Notes under the pieces: model-generated | Database searches by the model: none | The model's input: only the letters and a program-made list of their open reading frames with translations | Told to the model about the DNA's origin: nothing | Origin: Paraburkholderia monticola | GTDB taxonomy: Bacteria > Pseudomonadota > Gammaproteobacteria > Burkholderiales > Burkholderiaceae | Assembly: GCF_001580545.1 (NCBI RefSeq) | Contig: NZ_LRBG01000035.1 | Location: 124,001-188,000 of the forward strand | DNA: 64,000 nt | Direction of reading: 5' to 3' | Made by a program: the position numbers and the translations under genes | Part shown: positions 50,989 to 59,139 of the stretch, piece by piece | How positions within the stretch are numbered: position 1 is the first letter of the stretch | How the letters are laid out: every line of letters starts with the position of its first letter

Positions 50989-51933
50989 CTATGTCTTCCG
51001 CACGTCCCGCGGCCGCTTACCACTCGCCACCGTATCGGCAAACAGATCGATCACGAGCTCGCGCAGCCAACGACTGCCTTCGTCCTGGTGGACCCGCTCG
51101 TGCCACAGCAAATGGATCGGCGCGGCGGGCAGCGTCATCGGCAGCGCGCGCAGGCTCAGCGAGAACGGCGTAGCCAATTCCAGCGCGAGGCGCTCAGGCA
51201 CCGTGGCGATCAGATCGGTACGTTGCAGGATGTAGCCCACGCTCATGAAGTGCGGCACCGTCAGGCGCACCTGACGTCGCACGCCGCGCCGTTTCAGCCA
51301 CTCGTCCACCTGTCCGTGGCCGGTGCCGGCCGACACCACCACCAGATGCTCGGCCTCGCGCCATGCGGGCAGCGTCAACGCTGCGTCCTCGAGAGGATGG
51401 CCGCGTCTGAACAGACAGACGTAGCGCTGATCGAACAGACGCCGCTGATAAAAACCACCCTTCAATTGCGGCAGCAAACCGATCGCCAGATCGACGCGGC
51501 CCGCGGCCATTTCATTGCCGAGATTGACGCTCGTATTGCGGACCGTATTCATCGCGATGCCCGGCGCGACGCGCGACAACCGTTCGAGCAGCGCGGGCAG
51601 AAACACGACTTCGCCGATATCGGTCATGCCGATCGTCATCGTTCGCATCGCGCGTAGCGGATCGAAGCCGGTCACCGGATTGAGCGCGGCGTGCAAGGTG
51701 GCGAGGGCCTGCGAGACCGGCTCCGCGAGACGCAGCGCGAACGGCGTCGGCACCACACCGCCCGGCGCACGCACGAACAGCGGATCACCGAGCAGGCGAC
51801 GCAGCTTCGCGAGCGCGTTGCTGACGCCCGGCTGGCTCATGTTCATTTGCTCGGCGACGCTCGCCACGCGCCGTTCCTGCATCAGCCGCTGAAAGAGCAG
51901 CAGCAGATTGAGGTCGAGATCGCTCAGTTCCAT
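50989..51933 (-). CDS. NahR-like LysR family regulator
   Basis: 314 residues. The start MELSDLDLNLLLLFQRLMQERRVASVAEQMNMSQPGVSNALAKLRRLLGDPLFVR and later TIGMTDIGEVVFLPAL, TVRNTSVNLGNEMAAGRVDLAIGLLPQL and TGHGQVDEW closely follow NahR, the salicylate-responsive activator of naphthalene/salicylate genes. An ATG at 51957 would add eight residues. It is divergent from a salicylate-hydroxylase-like flavoprotein gene, which strengthens the assignment of an aromatic inducer. Confidence 0.92.
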   Translation of the reverse strand: MELSDLDLNLLLLFQRLMQERRVASVAEQMNMSQPGVSNALAKLRRLLGDPLFVRAPGGVVPTPFALRLAEPVSQALATLHAALNPVTGFDPLRAMRTMTIGMTDIGEVVFLPALLERLSRVAPGIAMNTVRNTSVNLGNEMAAGRVDLAIGLLPQLKGGFYQRRLFDQRYVCLFRRGHPLEDAALTLPAWREAEHLVVVSAGTGHGQVDEWLKRRGVRRQVRLTVPHFMSVGYILQRTDLIATVPERLALELATPFSLSLRALPMTLPAAPIHLLWHERVHQDEGSRWLRELVIDLFADTVASGKRPRDVRKT

Positions 51934-51978
51934 GATTTGGGCATGACCGGAGGTCATTCTTGTCAGTGATGATGGAGA

Positions 51979-52004
51979 TTCATTTCATCTTATTGAGCAA
52001 TGAA
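51979..52004. promoter_or_regulatory. Candidate operator of the NahR-like regulator
   Basis: TTCATT and AATGAA form an inverted repeat with 14 bases between them in the divergent intergenic region. It resembles the half-site style of LysR boxes but is not an exact NahR site. Confidence 0.35.
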
Positions 52005-52105
52005 GGTCCAGTGCTGAAAATACCAACACGGAATCCGCATGCGACACGCTGACCGCGCGTGCCAGAGCGACCGAATCGATAAACCTGCCTATCGGAGACA
52101 CAATC

Positions 52106-53323
52106 ATGAGTGGAATAGACCTGAGGATCGCGATCGTCGGCGCCGGCATCGGCGGCCTGACGCTGGCGCTCGCGCTGCGCGAACACGGCATCGATGCACA
52201 GCTTTACGAGCAGACCGACGAGTTGCGCGAGGTGGGCGCGGCGGTCGCACTGTCGGCCAATGCGACACGCTTCTATGACCGCATGGGCCTGCGTTCCGCG
52301 TTTGAAAAGGTGTGCGCGGAAGTGCCCGGACTCGTCTATCGCGACGGGCGCAGCGGCACCGTCATTGGTCATCATCGCGGCATGCCCAGCTATCTCGAGC
52401 AATTCGGCGGCTCGTACTGGGGCGTGCATCGCGCCGATCTGCAGGCGGTGCTGTCGCAAGCGGTCGGTCTTGAGCGCATTAATCTCAGCCACCGGCTGGT
52501 CGATCTGGTGCAGCATCCCGATCGCGTCAGTCTCGCCTTCGACAACGGTCGGCGCATCGACGCAGATCTCGTGATCGGCGCCGACGGTGCCCGCTCGATC
52601 ACGCGACGCTGGATGCTCGGCTACGACGACGTGCTCTATTCGGGTTGCTCAGGCTTTCGCGGTGTCGTGCCGGCCGAGCGCATGGACCTGCTGCCCGATC
52701 CCGAGACGATCCAGTTCTGGGTCGGGCCCGGCGGTCATCTGCTGCATTATCCGATCGGCGACAAGGGCGATCAGAACTTCCTGCTGGTCGAGCGTCATCC
52801 GTCGCCGTGGCCGTCGCGCGACTGGGTCATGCCATCCACCGAAGGCGAGCAACTGCGTCTGTTCAAGGACTGGCATCCGGCCGTCGTGCAGATGATCACG
52901 GCCGTGCCGATCAGTCAGCGCTGGGGCCTGTTCCACCGTCCTCCGCTCGGCCGCTGGAGCAAGGGCCGCGTGACGCTGATCGGCGATGCCGCGCATGCGC
53001 TCGTGCCGCATCACGGCCAGGGCGCCAACCAGTCGATCGAGGATGCCGTGGTGCTGGCCGCCCAGCTAGCCAAGGCCGGCCCCGGCAATTGGCGCGAAGC
53101 GCAGCAAGCCTACGAACGTTTGCGCCGCGGCCGCACGCGCAAGGTGCAGTACGCGTCGATTACCACCGCGGACGTGCTGCATCTGCCGGACGGGCCAGCT
53201 GCGCAGGAGCGCAACGCGAGGCTCGGTGCGCGCGACAGCATGCTGCATCACCTCGACTGGATTCACGATTTCGACGCGCTGGAGCAGGAGCCGAGCGAAC
53301 GGCAGGGCGGCACGTGGCTTTGA
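52106..53323 (+). CDS. FAD-dependent monooxygenase (salicylate hydroxylase-like)
   Basis: 405 residues of the class A flavoprotein hydroxylases. The FAD dinucleotide motif is RIAIVGAGIGGLTLALALREHGI, the DG motif LVIGADGARSITRRWML and the GD motif VTLIGDAAHALVPHHGQGANQSIEDA. The closest style is salicylate 1-hydroxylase or 3-hydroxybenzoate 6-hydroxylase, using NADH. GGAGACACAATC precedes the ATG. The divergent NahR-like regulator supports an aromatic acid substrate, but the exact one is unknown. Confidence 0.9.
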   Translation: MSGIDLRIAIVGAGIGGLTLALALREHGIDAQLYEQTDELREVGAAVALSANATRFYDRMGLRSAFEKVCAEVPGLVYRDGRSGTVIGHHRGMPSYLEQFGGSYWGVHRADLQAVLSQAVGLERINLSHRLVDLVQHPDRVSLAFDNGRRIDADLVIGADGARSITRRWMLGYDDVLYSGCSGFRGVVPAERMDLLPDPETIQFWVGPGGHLLHYPIGDKGDQNFLLVERHPSPWPSRDWVMPSTEGEQLRLFKDWHPAVVQMITAVPISQRWGLFHRPPLGRWSKGRVTLIGDAAHALVPHHGQGANQSIEDAVVLAAQLAKAGPGNWREAQQAYERLRRGRTRKVQYASITTADVLHLPDGPAAQERNARLGARDSMLHHLDWIHDFDALEQEPSERQGGTWL

Positions 53324-53366
53324 GCTTCACGATGAGGACGCGGTGAGCGTGCGACCCTGCGCGCGC

Positions 53367-53942
53367 TCACGCGAGTTGGCGTTTCGTCGCGGCGGGAGGT
53401 AGCATCGGCAGTCGATCGGTGATGGTTTCGACAACCTGCTCGATCGAACAATTAGCCGTATCGACTACGAGATGCTCTGATTCCCATGCATCGTATCGAC
53501 GTTCCTGCACGCTCTTCCATGTCGGCAGTTTGTGCCCTGGGATATCCGCCTGTCGCGCTTCGATCCTCAGACGGTGCACCGTAGTGTCGGAACAAATCAA
53601 CTCGATTTCGACAATTTGCACCCCTGCTTCGAGCGCCGCCTTTCTCCAGCCGCTACGCGTCACATCCAACCCATTGACCGAGTCCGCGACGACCGTCAGT
53701 CCGAGACGCAAATTATCTTTCGCAACGGCATAGCCGGCCAGATATCCGGCGGGGCCAATATCGGTCCCGTCGTCCATGCCCGCGATAATCGCCTGTTCCA
53801 ACGTATCGATGCGCAGATAAACGGCGGCGAGTTTCCGAGCCAGTGTTTGCGCGACCGTTGTTTTTCCCGTGCCCGGTAGTCCTCCAAAGGCAATCAACAA
53901 TTTCGATTCCCCCTTCAGGTCGATTGCTTGCGATCGAGGCAA
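53367..53942 (-). CDS. AAA family ATPase / small-molecule kinase
   Basis: 191 residues of the P-loop kinase fold with Walker A GGLPGTGKTTVAQ (Lys27), DTLEQAII and VVADSVN as the Walker B-like strand, and a late ARQADIPGHKLPTW lid region. It resembles gluconate/shikimate-kinase-like or chloramphenicol-phosphotransferase-like proteins of unknown substrate. The start is a TTG (M-P-R-S-Q-A-I-D); a start nearer KLLIAFGGLPG is possible. It converges with the flavin monooxygenase gene. Confidence 0.8.
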   Translation of the reverse strand: MPRSQAIDLKGESKLLIAFGGLPGTGKTTVAQTLARKLAAVYLRIDTLEQAIIAGMDDGTDIGPAGYLAGYAVAKDNLRLGLTVVADSVNGLDVTRSGWRKAALEAGVQIVEIELICSDTTVHRLRIEARQADIPGHKLPTWKSVQERRYDAWESEHLVVDTANCSIEQVVETITDRLPMLPPAATKRQLA

Positions 53943-54148
53943 CGATATCAGACAGAGATCGGTCAGGCATCTGTGAATTCAGTGCGGCAGCGGCATCGGC
54001 GCCTATGCAAATGCGTCGGATGAAAGGCTTTTGATAGCTTCCCTGCGGTTGTTGTATTTCCGGTCAAATCGGGAAAAGACCAACTTGCTTGTAACTGAAT
54101 GTAACCATAGACTGTCGCAAAATTACCAGATGTGGTCTCCGGGGAACG

Positions 54149-55093
54149 ATGAAAAAAGCTCTAGCCATGTGCGCAGCGAGTGCGATGCTCGCGGCCTGCG
54201 CCACTGTATCTACGCCTCCTCAAGTCAGGGAAGCACCCATCCCCAGGACGCAACAGCAAGCAGCGCAAGTCACGAATGCGCCGACTGACGAAAAGGTCGT
54301 CAAGCGAAAGATCGCTATCGGCCGTTTCAGCAACGAAACTCGCTACGGCCGCACCTTCGTTACCGATGCCAGTCTCGATCCACTGGGCAAGCAGGCCAGC
54401 GACATCCTGGCAAGTCGCCTCGTAGCGTCAAAGCAGTTTCTCGTTTTCGAACGTCCCGATATCGCAAAGGTGTCCGCCGAGCAATCGCTTTCGAAAGACG
54501 CGGGACTGATAGGCGTGGACGCGCTCATTTTGGGGTCGGTTACTGAATTTGGTCGCAGCACCACGGGCAAGTCAGGCTTCCTGAGCGCGACGAAGGTTCA
54601 GAATGCTCATGCGAAGGTCGAGTTGCGACTGGTTGACGTGAAGACGGGATATGTTTTCTTTTCCGCGTCTGGCACGGGTGAAGCGTCCACAGAGTCGGGA
54701 GAAATCGCGGGATTTGGGAGTCGCGCCGATTACGACGGCTCGCTCAATGACAAGGCGATATCTGCTGCGATCTCCGACGTCATTGGCCGGATGATGACAA
54801 AGCTCAAAGAGCGCCCCTGGAAGTCCGACATTCTCAAGGCAGAAGGCTCTACGGTCTACATCAGCGGCGGTGCGCTGCAGGGGATCAAGCCTGGTTCCAC
54901 CCTTCACGTCTATAGGGCAGGTGAGTCTGTTCAGAGCGGGCAGACGGGCTTCACCATTGCGTTGCCCCCTACGTCCATCGCCACCATTCGCGTCACTTCG
55001 AATTTTGGTGACAGCGAAGTGAATGAAGGCTCTGTCGCCCTCGTGACGAGCGGGACCGTCACAAAAGACAAATCTCTCTTCGTAGCCGAGTAA
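54149..55093 (+). CDS. CsgG-like lipoprotein
   Basis: 314 residues. The lipoprotein signal has a lipobox L-A-A-C at Cys17. The core KRKIAIGRFSNETRYGRTF, DILASRLVASKQFLVFERPDIAKV, GVDALILGSVTEFGRSTTG and the later AKVELRLVDVKTGYVFFSASGTGEAS follow CsgG/HfaB-type proteins, which form oligomeric outer-membrane channels in curli or holdfast export. Here no curlin gene is present. It is the first gene of a four-lipoprotein operon; six bases separate it from the next gene. Confidence 0.88.
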   Translation: MKKALAMCAASAMLAACATVSTPPQVREAPIPRTQQQAAQVTNAPTDEKVVKRKIAIGRFSNETRYGRTFVTDASLDPLGKQASDILASRLVASKQFLVFERPDIAKVSAEQSLSKDAGLIGVDALILGSVTEFGRSTTGKSGFLSATKVQNAHAKVELRLVDVKTGYVFFSASGTGEASTESGEIAGFGSRADYDGSLNDKAISAAISDVIGRMMTKLKERPWKSDILKAEGSTVYISGGALQGIKPGSTLHVYRAGESVQSGQTGFTIALPPTSIATIRVTSNFGDSEVNEGSVALVTSGTVTKDKSLFVAE

Positions 55094-55099
55094 CTAGAA

Positions 55100-55420
55100 A
55101 TGATGCGATCCATTTGCCTGGCAACGCTTGTCGTTGCCCTCGCGGGCTGCGCTATGCCTCATAGCCAGGTCGTTTCGGGCAGTGCCCGTCCAACCCTTAG
55201 CCTCGTTGGCGCTCCGACCGATAGCGAACTCGTTCTCGACGGGCAGTTGATCGGACCAGCGAACCAGTACAACGGGGTCAACGGTGTGATGTCCATCGAG
55301 GAAGGACCGCACTCCGTTGAAGTTCGTCAAGGCAACGCGGTGCTAGCAAAGAAAAGAATCGTGGCTGCCAGTGGAGAAGGAGTCGCAGTGGACGTAATGA
55401 GCGGAGGACAACAACAATGA
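55100..55420 (+). CDS. Small PEGA-like lipoprotein
   Basis: 106 residues with a signal peptide and lipobox L-A-G-C at Cys17. The mature part TLSLVGAPTDSELVLDGQLIGPANQYNG and IEEGPHSVEVRQGNAVLAKKRIVA resembles a PEGA-type beta-sandwich. Function unknown. Its stop overlaps the next start by four bases (ATGA). It is probably an accessory part of the CsgG-like complex. Confidence 0.75.
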   Translation: MMRSICLATLVVALAGCAMPHSQVVSGSARPTLSLVGAPTDSELVLDGQLIGPANQYNGVNGVMSIEEGPHSVEVRQGNAVLAKKRIVAASGEGVAVDVMSGGQQQ

Positions 55421-55776
55421 AGGTCTGGAAATTTGCAGTCGTGCTCACAGTAGCCGGAATGACCGCTGCCTGTGCGCCGCAGACGAAATACGCATGGGGA
55501 AACTACGAGTCGTCATTGTACGAACACTACAAGACGCCGGGCGACACAACGGCATTCGCTCAGCACCTGGCTGATACCATCAGCACGGCTGAGGCATCCG
55601 GTAAGAAGGTGCCTCCGGGAATCTACGCTGAATATGGCCAAGTCTTGCTGGAGTCCGGTGACTCGAAGCAAGCTACTGTCTTCTTCGAAAAGGAGAAGAC
55701 CACCTGGCCTGAGTCGACAGTCTTCATGACGACCATGATCAGGGTCGCCTCTAGCACGAAGGAGGCGAAGCAATGA
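55417..55776 (+). CDS. DUF4810 family lipoprotein
   Basis: 119 residues with a lipobox T-A-A-C at Cys19, then APQTKYAWGNYESSLYEHYKTPGD and a helical, TPR-like body (YGQVLLESGDSKQATVFFEKEKTTWPES). This is the DUF4810 family, regularly found between CsgG-like and DUF799 lipoproteins. Overlaps of four bases with both neighbours imply translational coupling and fixed stoichiometry. Confidence 0.85.
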   Translation: MKVWKFAVVLTVAGMTAACAPQTKYAWGNYESSLYEHYKTPGDTTAFAQHLADTISTAEASGKKVPPGIYAEYGQVLLESGDSKQATVFFEKEKTTWPESTVFMTTMIRVASSTKEAKQ

Positions 55777-56447
55777 GCGCAGCAAATCGCCTTTTGAAGC
55801 TTGCTCTCGCCGTAACTTCAGTAGTTGCGATGGCAGCGTGCGCACCGGTTCCCGTCCACAACGACTACGCAGCATTCCGGCATGCTGACCCGCACTCGAT
55901 TCTTGTTGTGCCGGTTGTCAACCGCAGTGTTGACGTGGATGCGCCAGACTACTTTTTATCGACGATTAGCCGGCCGTTGGCAGAGCGCGGCTACTACGTC
56001 TTTCCTGTGAATCTCACGAAGCGTGTCATGGAGGACGACGGGCTTGGCGACGCTAATCTCGTCCACGCCAACGATCCGACCGTCCTGGGCAAGATGTTCG
56101 GTGCGGACTCAATCATGTACATCACCATCAATCGTTGGGACGCGAAGTATGCGATTCTAGCGACATCGGTGACAGTCGAACTCAGCTATGCGCTGAAGAG
56201 TGGCACCACCGGAGAAACGCTGTGGACCCACAGACAGACTATGGTCTACTCGCCGCAAGCCACGAACGCTGGTAACCCGATTGCAACGTTGATCGCAGCC
56301 GCAATCACGGCGGCGATCGCCAAGGCGAAGCCGAACTACGTTCCTTTGGCTCAACAGGCAAACGCGATCTCCGTTAATCAAGTCGGTCAGGGATTGCCGG
56401 CCGGCCCTCATGACGGTCAGTACAAGTCTGACGGCACAAGTTTCTAA
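55773..56447 (+). CDS. DUF799 family lipoprotein
   Basis: 224 residues with a lipobox M-A-A-C at Cys23. The family features are SILVVPVVNRSVDVDAPDYFLSTISRPLAERGYYVFPV and GADSIMYITINRWDAKYAILATSVTVELSYAL, a fold related to the CsgG-type and TolB-N-like domains. It completes the operon. The trio CsgG-like/DUF4810/DUF799 probably forms one outer-membrane assembly whose cargo is unknown. Confidence 0.85.
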   Translation: MSAANRLLKLALAVTSVVAMAACAPVPVHNDYAAFRHADPHSILVVPVVNRSVDVDAPDYFLSTISRPLAERGYYVFPVNLTKRVMEDDGLGDANLVHANDPTVLGKMFGADSIMYITINRWDAKYAILATSVTVELSYALKSGTTGETLWTHRQTMVYSPQATNAGNPIATLIAAAITAAIAKAKPNYVPLAQQANAISVNQVGQGLPAGPHDGQYKSDGTSF

Positions 56448-56541
56448 CTATGTGAATCGCCTTCGGTGAGCAGATCTTCGTCGAGGTATTGAGCGATCGG
56501 ATTGCCGTGGTGATAAGCCTCGAAGAATTGTCTCGTCAATT

Positions 56542-56574
56542 GAAAGGCCGCTGTCCGTGACGGTGCGGCCTTTC
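56542..56574 (+). terminator. Terminator-like hairpin after the lipoprotein operon
   Basis: GAAAGGCCGC pairs perfectly with GCGGCCTTTC over a 13-base loop, about 95 bases after the DUF799 stop. Only a short A/T tract follows. It is the likely 3' end of the four-gene transcript. Confidence 0.65.
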
Positions 56575-56712
56575 ATAAACAGCATGGCGAATGAGGGATC
56601 CTGTGTAGTTACGATCCTCGATCCGCAATCACTCCGTTCGCCCACGAAACTTGAGCGCTTTGTGCATGCGCTCGTTCGCTCAGTCGCAGCCGATTGTCAT
56701 CGTTATTAGCTG

Positions 56713-57048
56713 TCACTGCCCCGTAGCGGCTGGCGACTTCACGCTCGGCGTCGCCAGCGTGTTATTGGTCGCGGGCGCAGGGCCGGTGTCAGACGGCGAA
56801 CTGCTGTTCATGCTCGGCAGGCCCGAGTTTGGCGCCTTGGCGCCCATGCCGGTTTGCGAGTTCGGGTTGCCTGGCATGCCGTAGCCGCCCGTTGTCGCCC
56901 CGTTCATCTGGTTCGCCGGGCTGGCCGTGCTGCCTGCGGTGCCTGCCGAACCGCCGCTGTTCTGGCCGCCGGCCGCCTGTGCGAAAGCGCCGCCCGACAG
57001 GGTGAGTGCGGCGACGGCCGCGACTAATGCAATGGTTGCCTTGCTCAT
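56713..57048 (-). CDS. Small secreted Gly/Ser/Asn-rich protein
   Basis: 111 residues. A signal peptide (MSKATIALVAAVAALTLSGGAFA, cleavage after about residue 23) is followed by a low-complexity mature region rich in Gly, Ser, Thr, Asn, Pro and Ala. There is no Cys and no recognised domain. It is probably a periplasmic or extracellular unstructured protein typical of Burkholderia. It stands alone, divergent from the AraC gene. Confidence 0.7.
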   Translation of the reverse strand: MSKATIALVAAVAALTLSGGAFAQAAGGQNSGGSAGTAGSTASPANQMNGATTGGYGMPGNPNSQTGMGAKAPNSGLPSMNSSSPSDTGPAPATNNTLATPSVKSPAATGQ

Positions 57049-57338
57049 GATCCGCCCCTCCTTAGTTGGACTGGAATAAAGACGCAGACTGTTGCTGCCC
57101 GCGCTATCAGGAGTGCCGCAAGCGCCGTGCCTCGCGTTCCCGTCTCGACCGAAACGGAGATCGGGCCGCGCTGTTGCTCGCCGTCAAATACCTGCTCCAT
57201 GCTGGACCCAAACGAAGTAGGCAGACGATCAGTGGCCCGTCACCCCGGCGGCTGATGTGCCGACGCCGGCCATCCCGATTCGCCCACTGCCGTACACTAC
57301 CCGCTGGCCGCATCACCCGTTGCCTGCCAGCTCGACCC

Positions 57339-58184
57339 ATGCCCAGCCCACTCAATCCCACCAACTGGCTCACCGCCCGGCGCGATGTCGAAACGGGCAT
57401 CGAAAGCCTGCGCGCGCATTTCAGCGGTCACGCCTACGATCCGCACGATCACGACGACATGTTGATCGGCTACACGGAGCAGGGCGTGCAGCGTTTCCAG
57501 TGTCATCGGTCGTTGCACACGAGCGTGCCGGGCCGCGCGATCCTGATCGAGCCCGGCGCGCTGCACGACGGTCACGCACCCGAAGCGGCCGGTTTCACGT
57601 ACGCAATGCTGTATCTGCCGCAAGCGTGGGTCGAGCGTGCGGCGCGCCGGCTCGATCTGCCGGGACTGGTCGGTGTCGAGTCGGCATTCGGCCATACGCT
57701 CGTCGACGATCGCGCGCTCGTCGACGCGATCCGGCAGGCCTTTGTCGCGCTTCATGGCAACGAAGGCCGGCTCGCGCGTGACCAGACGCTCGATCGTCTG
57801 CTGTTGCAACTCGGCGCTCAATTGCGCGACGCGCCGCTCGCGGGCGACCCCGCCGCATCGCCCGCAATCGCGCGGGTGCGCGATCTGTTGCACGAGCGGA
57901 TGGACGGCAACCTCGGGCTCGACGAACTCGCCGACGCAGCCGGCATCGACCGGTTCCGCTTGACGCGTCTGTTCCAGCGCGCGTTCGGCACCCCGCCGCA
58001 CGCCTATCTGGTGCGCTTGCGGCTGCGCGCCGCGCGGCGCCTGCTCGCGACCGGCCGCACCCCCGCGCAGGTCGCCGCCGAAGTCGGCTTCGCGGATCAG
58101 AGCCATCTCGGCCGCTGGTTTCGTCGCGCGTACCGGATGACGCCGGCGGCCTACCGGCAGATGTGCACAAACGTTCCAGACTGA
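57339..58184 (+). CDS. AraC family transcriptional regulator
   Basis: 281 residues. The N-terminal cupin sensing domain (HAYDPHDHDDMLIGYTEQGVQRFQCHRSLHTSVPGRAILIEPGALHDGHAPEAAGFTYAMLYLP) is followed by the two AraC helix-turn-helix units (LDELADAAGIDRFRLTRLFQRAFGTPPHAYL and QVAAEVGFADQSHLGRWFRRAYRMTPAAYR). The ATG at 57339 marks the start of protein-like sequence. A DUF2000 gene follows 44 bases later in the same direction, so the pair may be an operon. Confidence 0.9.
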   Translation: MPSPLNPTNWLTARRDVETGIESLRAHFSGHAYDPHDHDDMLIGYTEQGVQRFQCHRSLHTSVPGRAILIEPGALHDGHAPEAAGFTYAMLYLPQAWVERAARRLDLPGLVGVESAFGHTLVDDRALVDAIRQAFVALHGNEGRLARDQTLDRLLLQLGAQLRDAPLAGDPAASPAIARVRDLLHERMDGNLGLDELADAAGIDRFRLTRLFQRAFGTPPHAYLVRLRLRAARRLLATGRTPAQVAAEVGFADQSHLGRWFRRAYRMTPAAYRQMCTNVPD

Positions 58185-58228
58185 TCGCGCGGGTTCGTCG
58201 ATCATGAGCGGCTCAACGAGGAGTCAAC

Positions 58229-58636
58229 ATGTTCGATACCAAAGTGGCGCTGATCGTGCGCAGCGATCTCGCGGTCTGGCAAAAGCTCAATGTGGTCGCG
58301 TTTCTCGCGACCGGCGTCGCGGCCGCGGCGCCCGATGCGCTGGGCGAGCCCTACGAGGATGCCGCGGGGCATCGCTACGGCCGCATGCTCGGCCAGCCGA
58401 TGATGGTGTTCGCCGCCGACCGCTCCGGTCTGCAGAGCGCACATCGGCAGGCGCTCTCGCGCGAACTCAGAATCGTGCCCTATGTGCACGCGATGTTTTC
58501 GACGGGGCATGACGCGGCCAATCGCGCTGTCTTTCGCGCCGAGGACGCGGCCAATCTCGATCTCGTCGGTCTCGCATTGCACGGACCTAAGAAAGCTGTC
58601 GATAAGGCCGTGAAAGGTTTGGCCTTGCACGAATGA
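58229..58636 (+). CDS. DUF2000 family protein
   Basis: 135 residues starting MFDTKVALIVRSDLAVWQKLNVVAFLATGVA, with MLGQPMMVFAADRSGLQSAHRQALSRELRIVPYVHAMFSTGHD. This is the DUF2000 fold, related to peptidyl-tRNA hydrolase 2. No enzymatic role is known. GAGGAG lies just before the ATG. It is downstream of an AraC regulator, a pairing often seen for DUF2000. Confidence 0.88.
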   Translation: MFDTKVALIVRSDLAVWQKLNVVAFLATGVAAAAPDALGEPYEDAAGHRYGRMLGQPMMVFAADRSGLQSAHRQALSRELRIVPYVHAMFSTGHDAANRAVFRAEDAANLDLVGLALHGPKKAVDKAVKGLALHE

Positions 58637-59139
58637 ATTGACGAGTGCGCGACCCGCTTATTGGTTGAAGGTACTCGCGCCGAAGGGCTAAAGAAGAAAC
58701 CTCCGCTGCGCCGGGCATCAATTACATTAAAACAAAAATATTATTCGGCGAATGCACGGTGCATCGAAGTCGAGTCGCCAGCGCGGCACCGAGATTGCAA
58801 GTCTTTTGCCAGGGAACGAACTGTCGGCGACGACCCGTGTGCGGTCGCGCAGTCGTCTCAAATGGTTCTTCGCAAAAGCGGCCTTCTATAGCATGGCCAT
58901 GCTCGCAAGTAAAACTTGCGAACACATTTCATTCCGAATTTGACCTCAATCGGAATTGAACGTGTTGATGTTACACTGCAACCCGCTGGAGCCATTCTAG
59001 CAAGGGGCTTGGGTGTTTCCGGCTCAACTGTGGTTTGAAACACGTCCACGACTTGTCGCCGGTGTCGTGCGTGCGGCAGCCATTCGCTGGACTCCTCCGA
59101 CACCCTGCTGCGTTCCCGGATTCCTCAGGTACTTATACC
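58637..59139. other. Intergenic region upstream of the phc operon
   Basis: This gap includes an AT-rich tract near 58717-58748 and should contain the phc promoter. TTGACC with a possible downstream AT hexamer occurs near 58941, but the match is weak. No gene is supported; an in-frame extension of phcB to 59035 is open but not protein-like. Confidence 0.45.
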
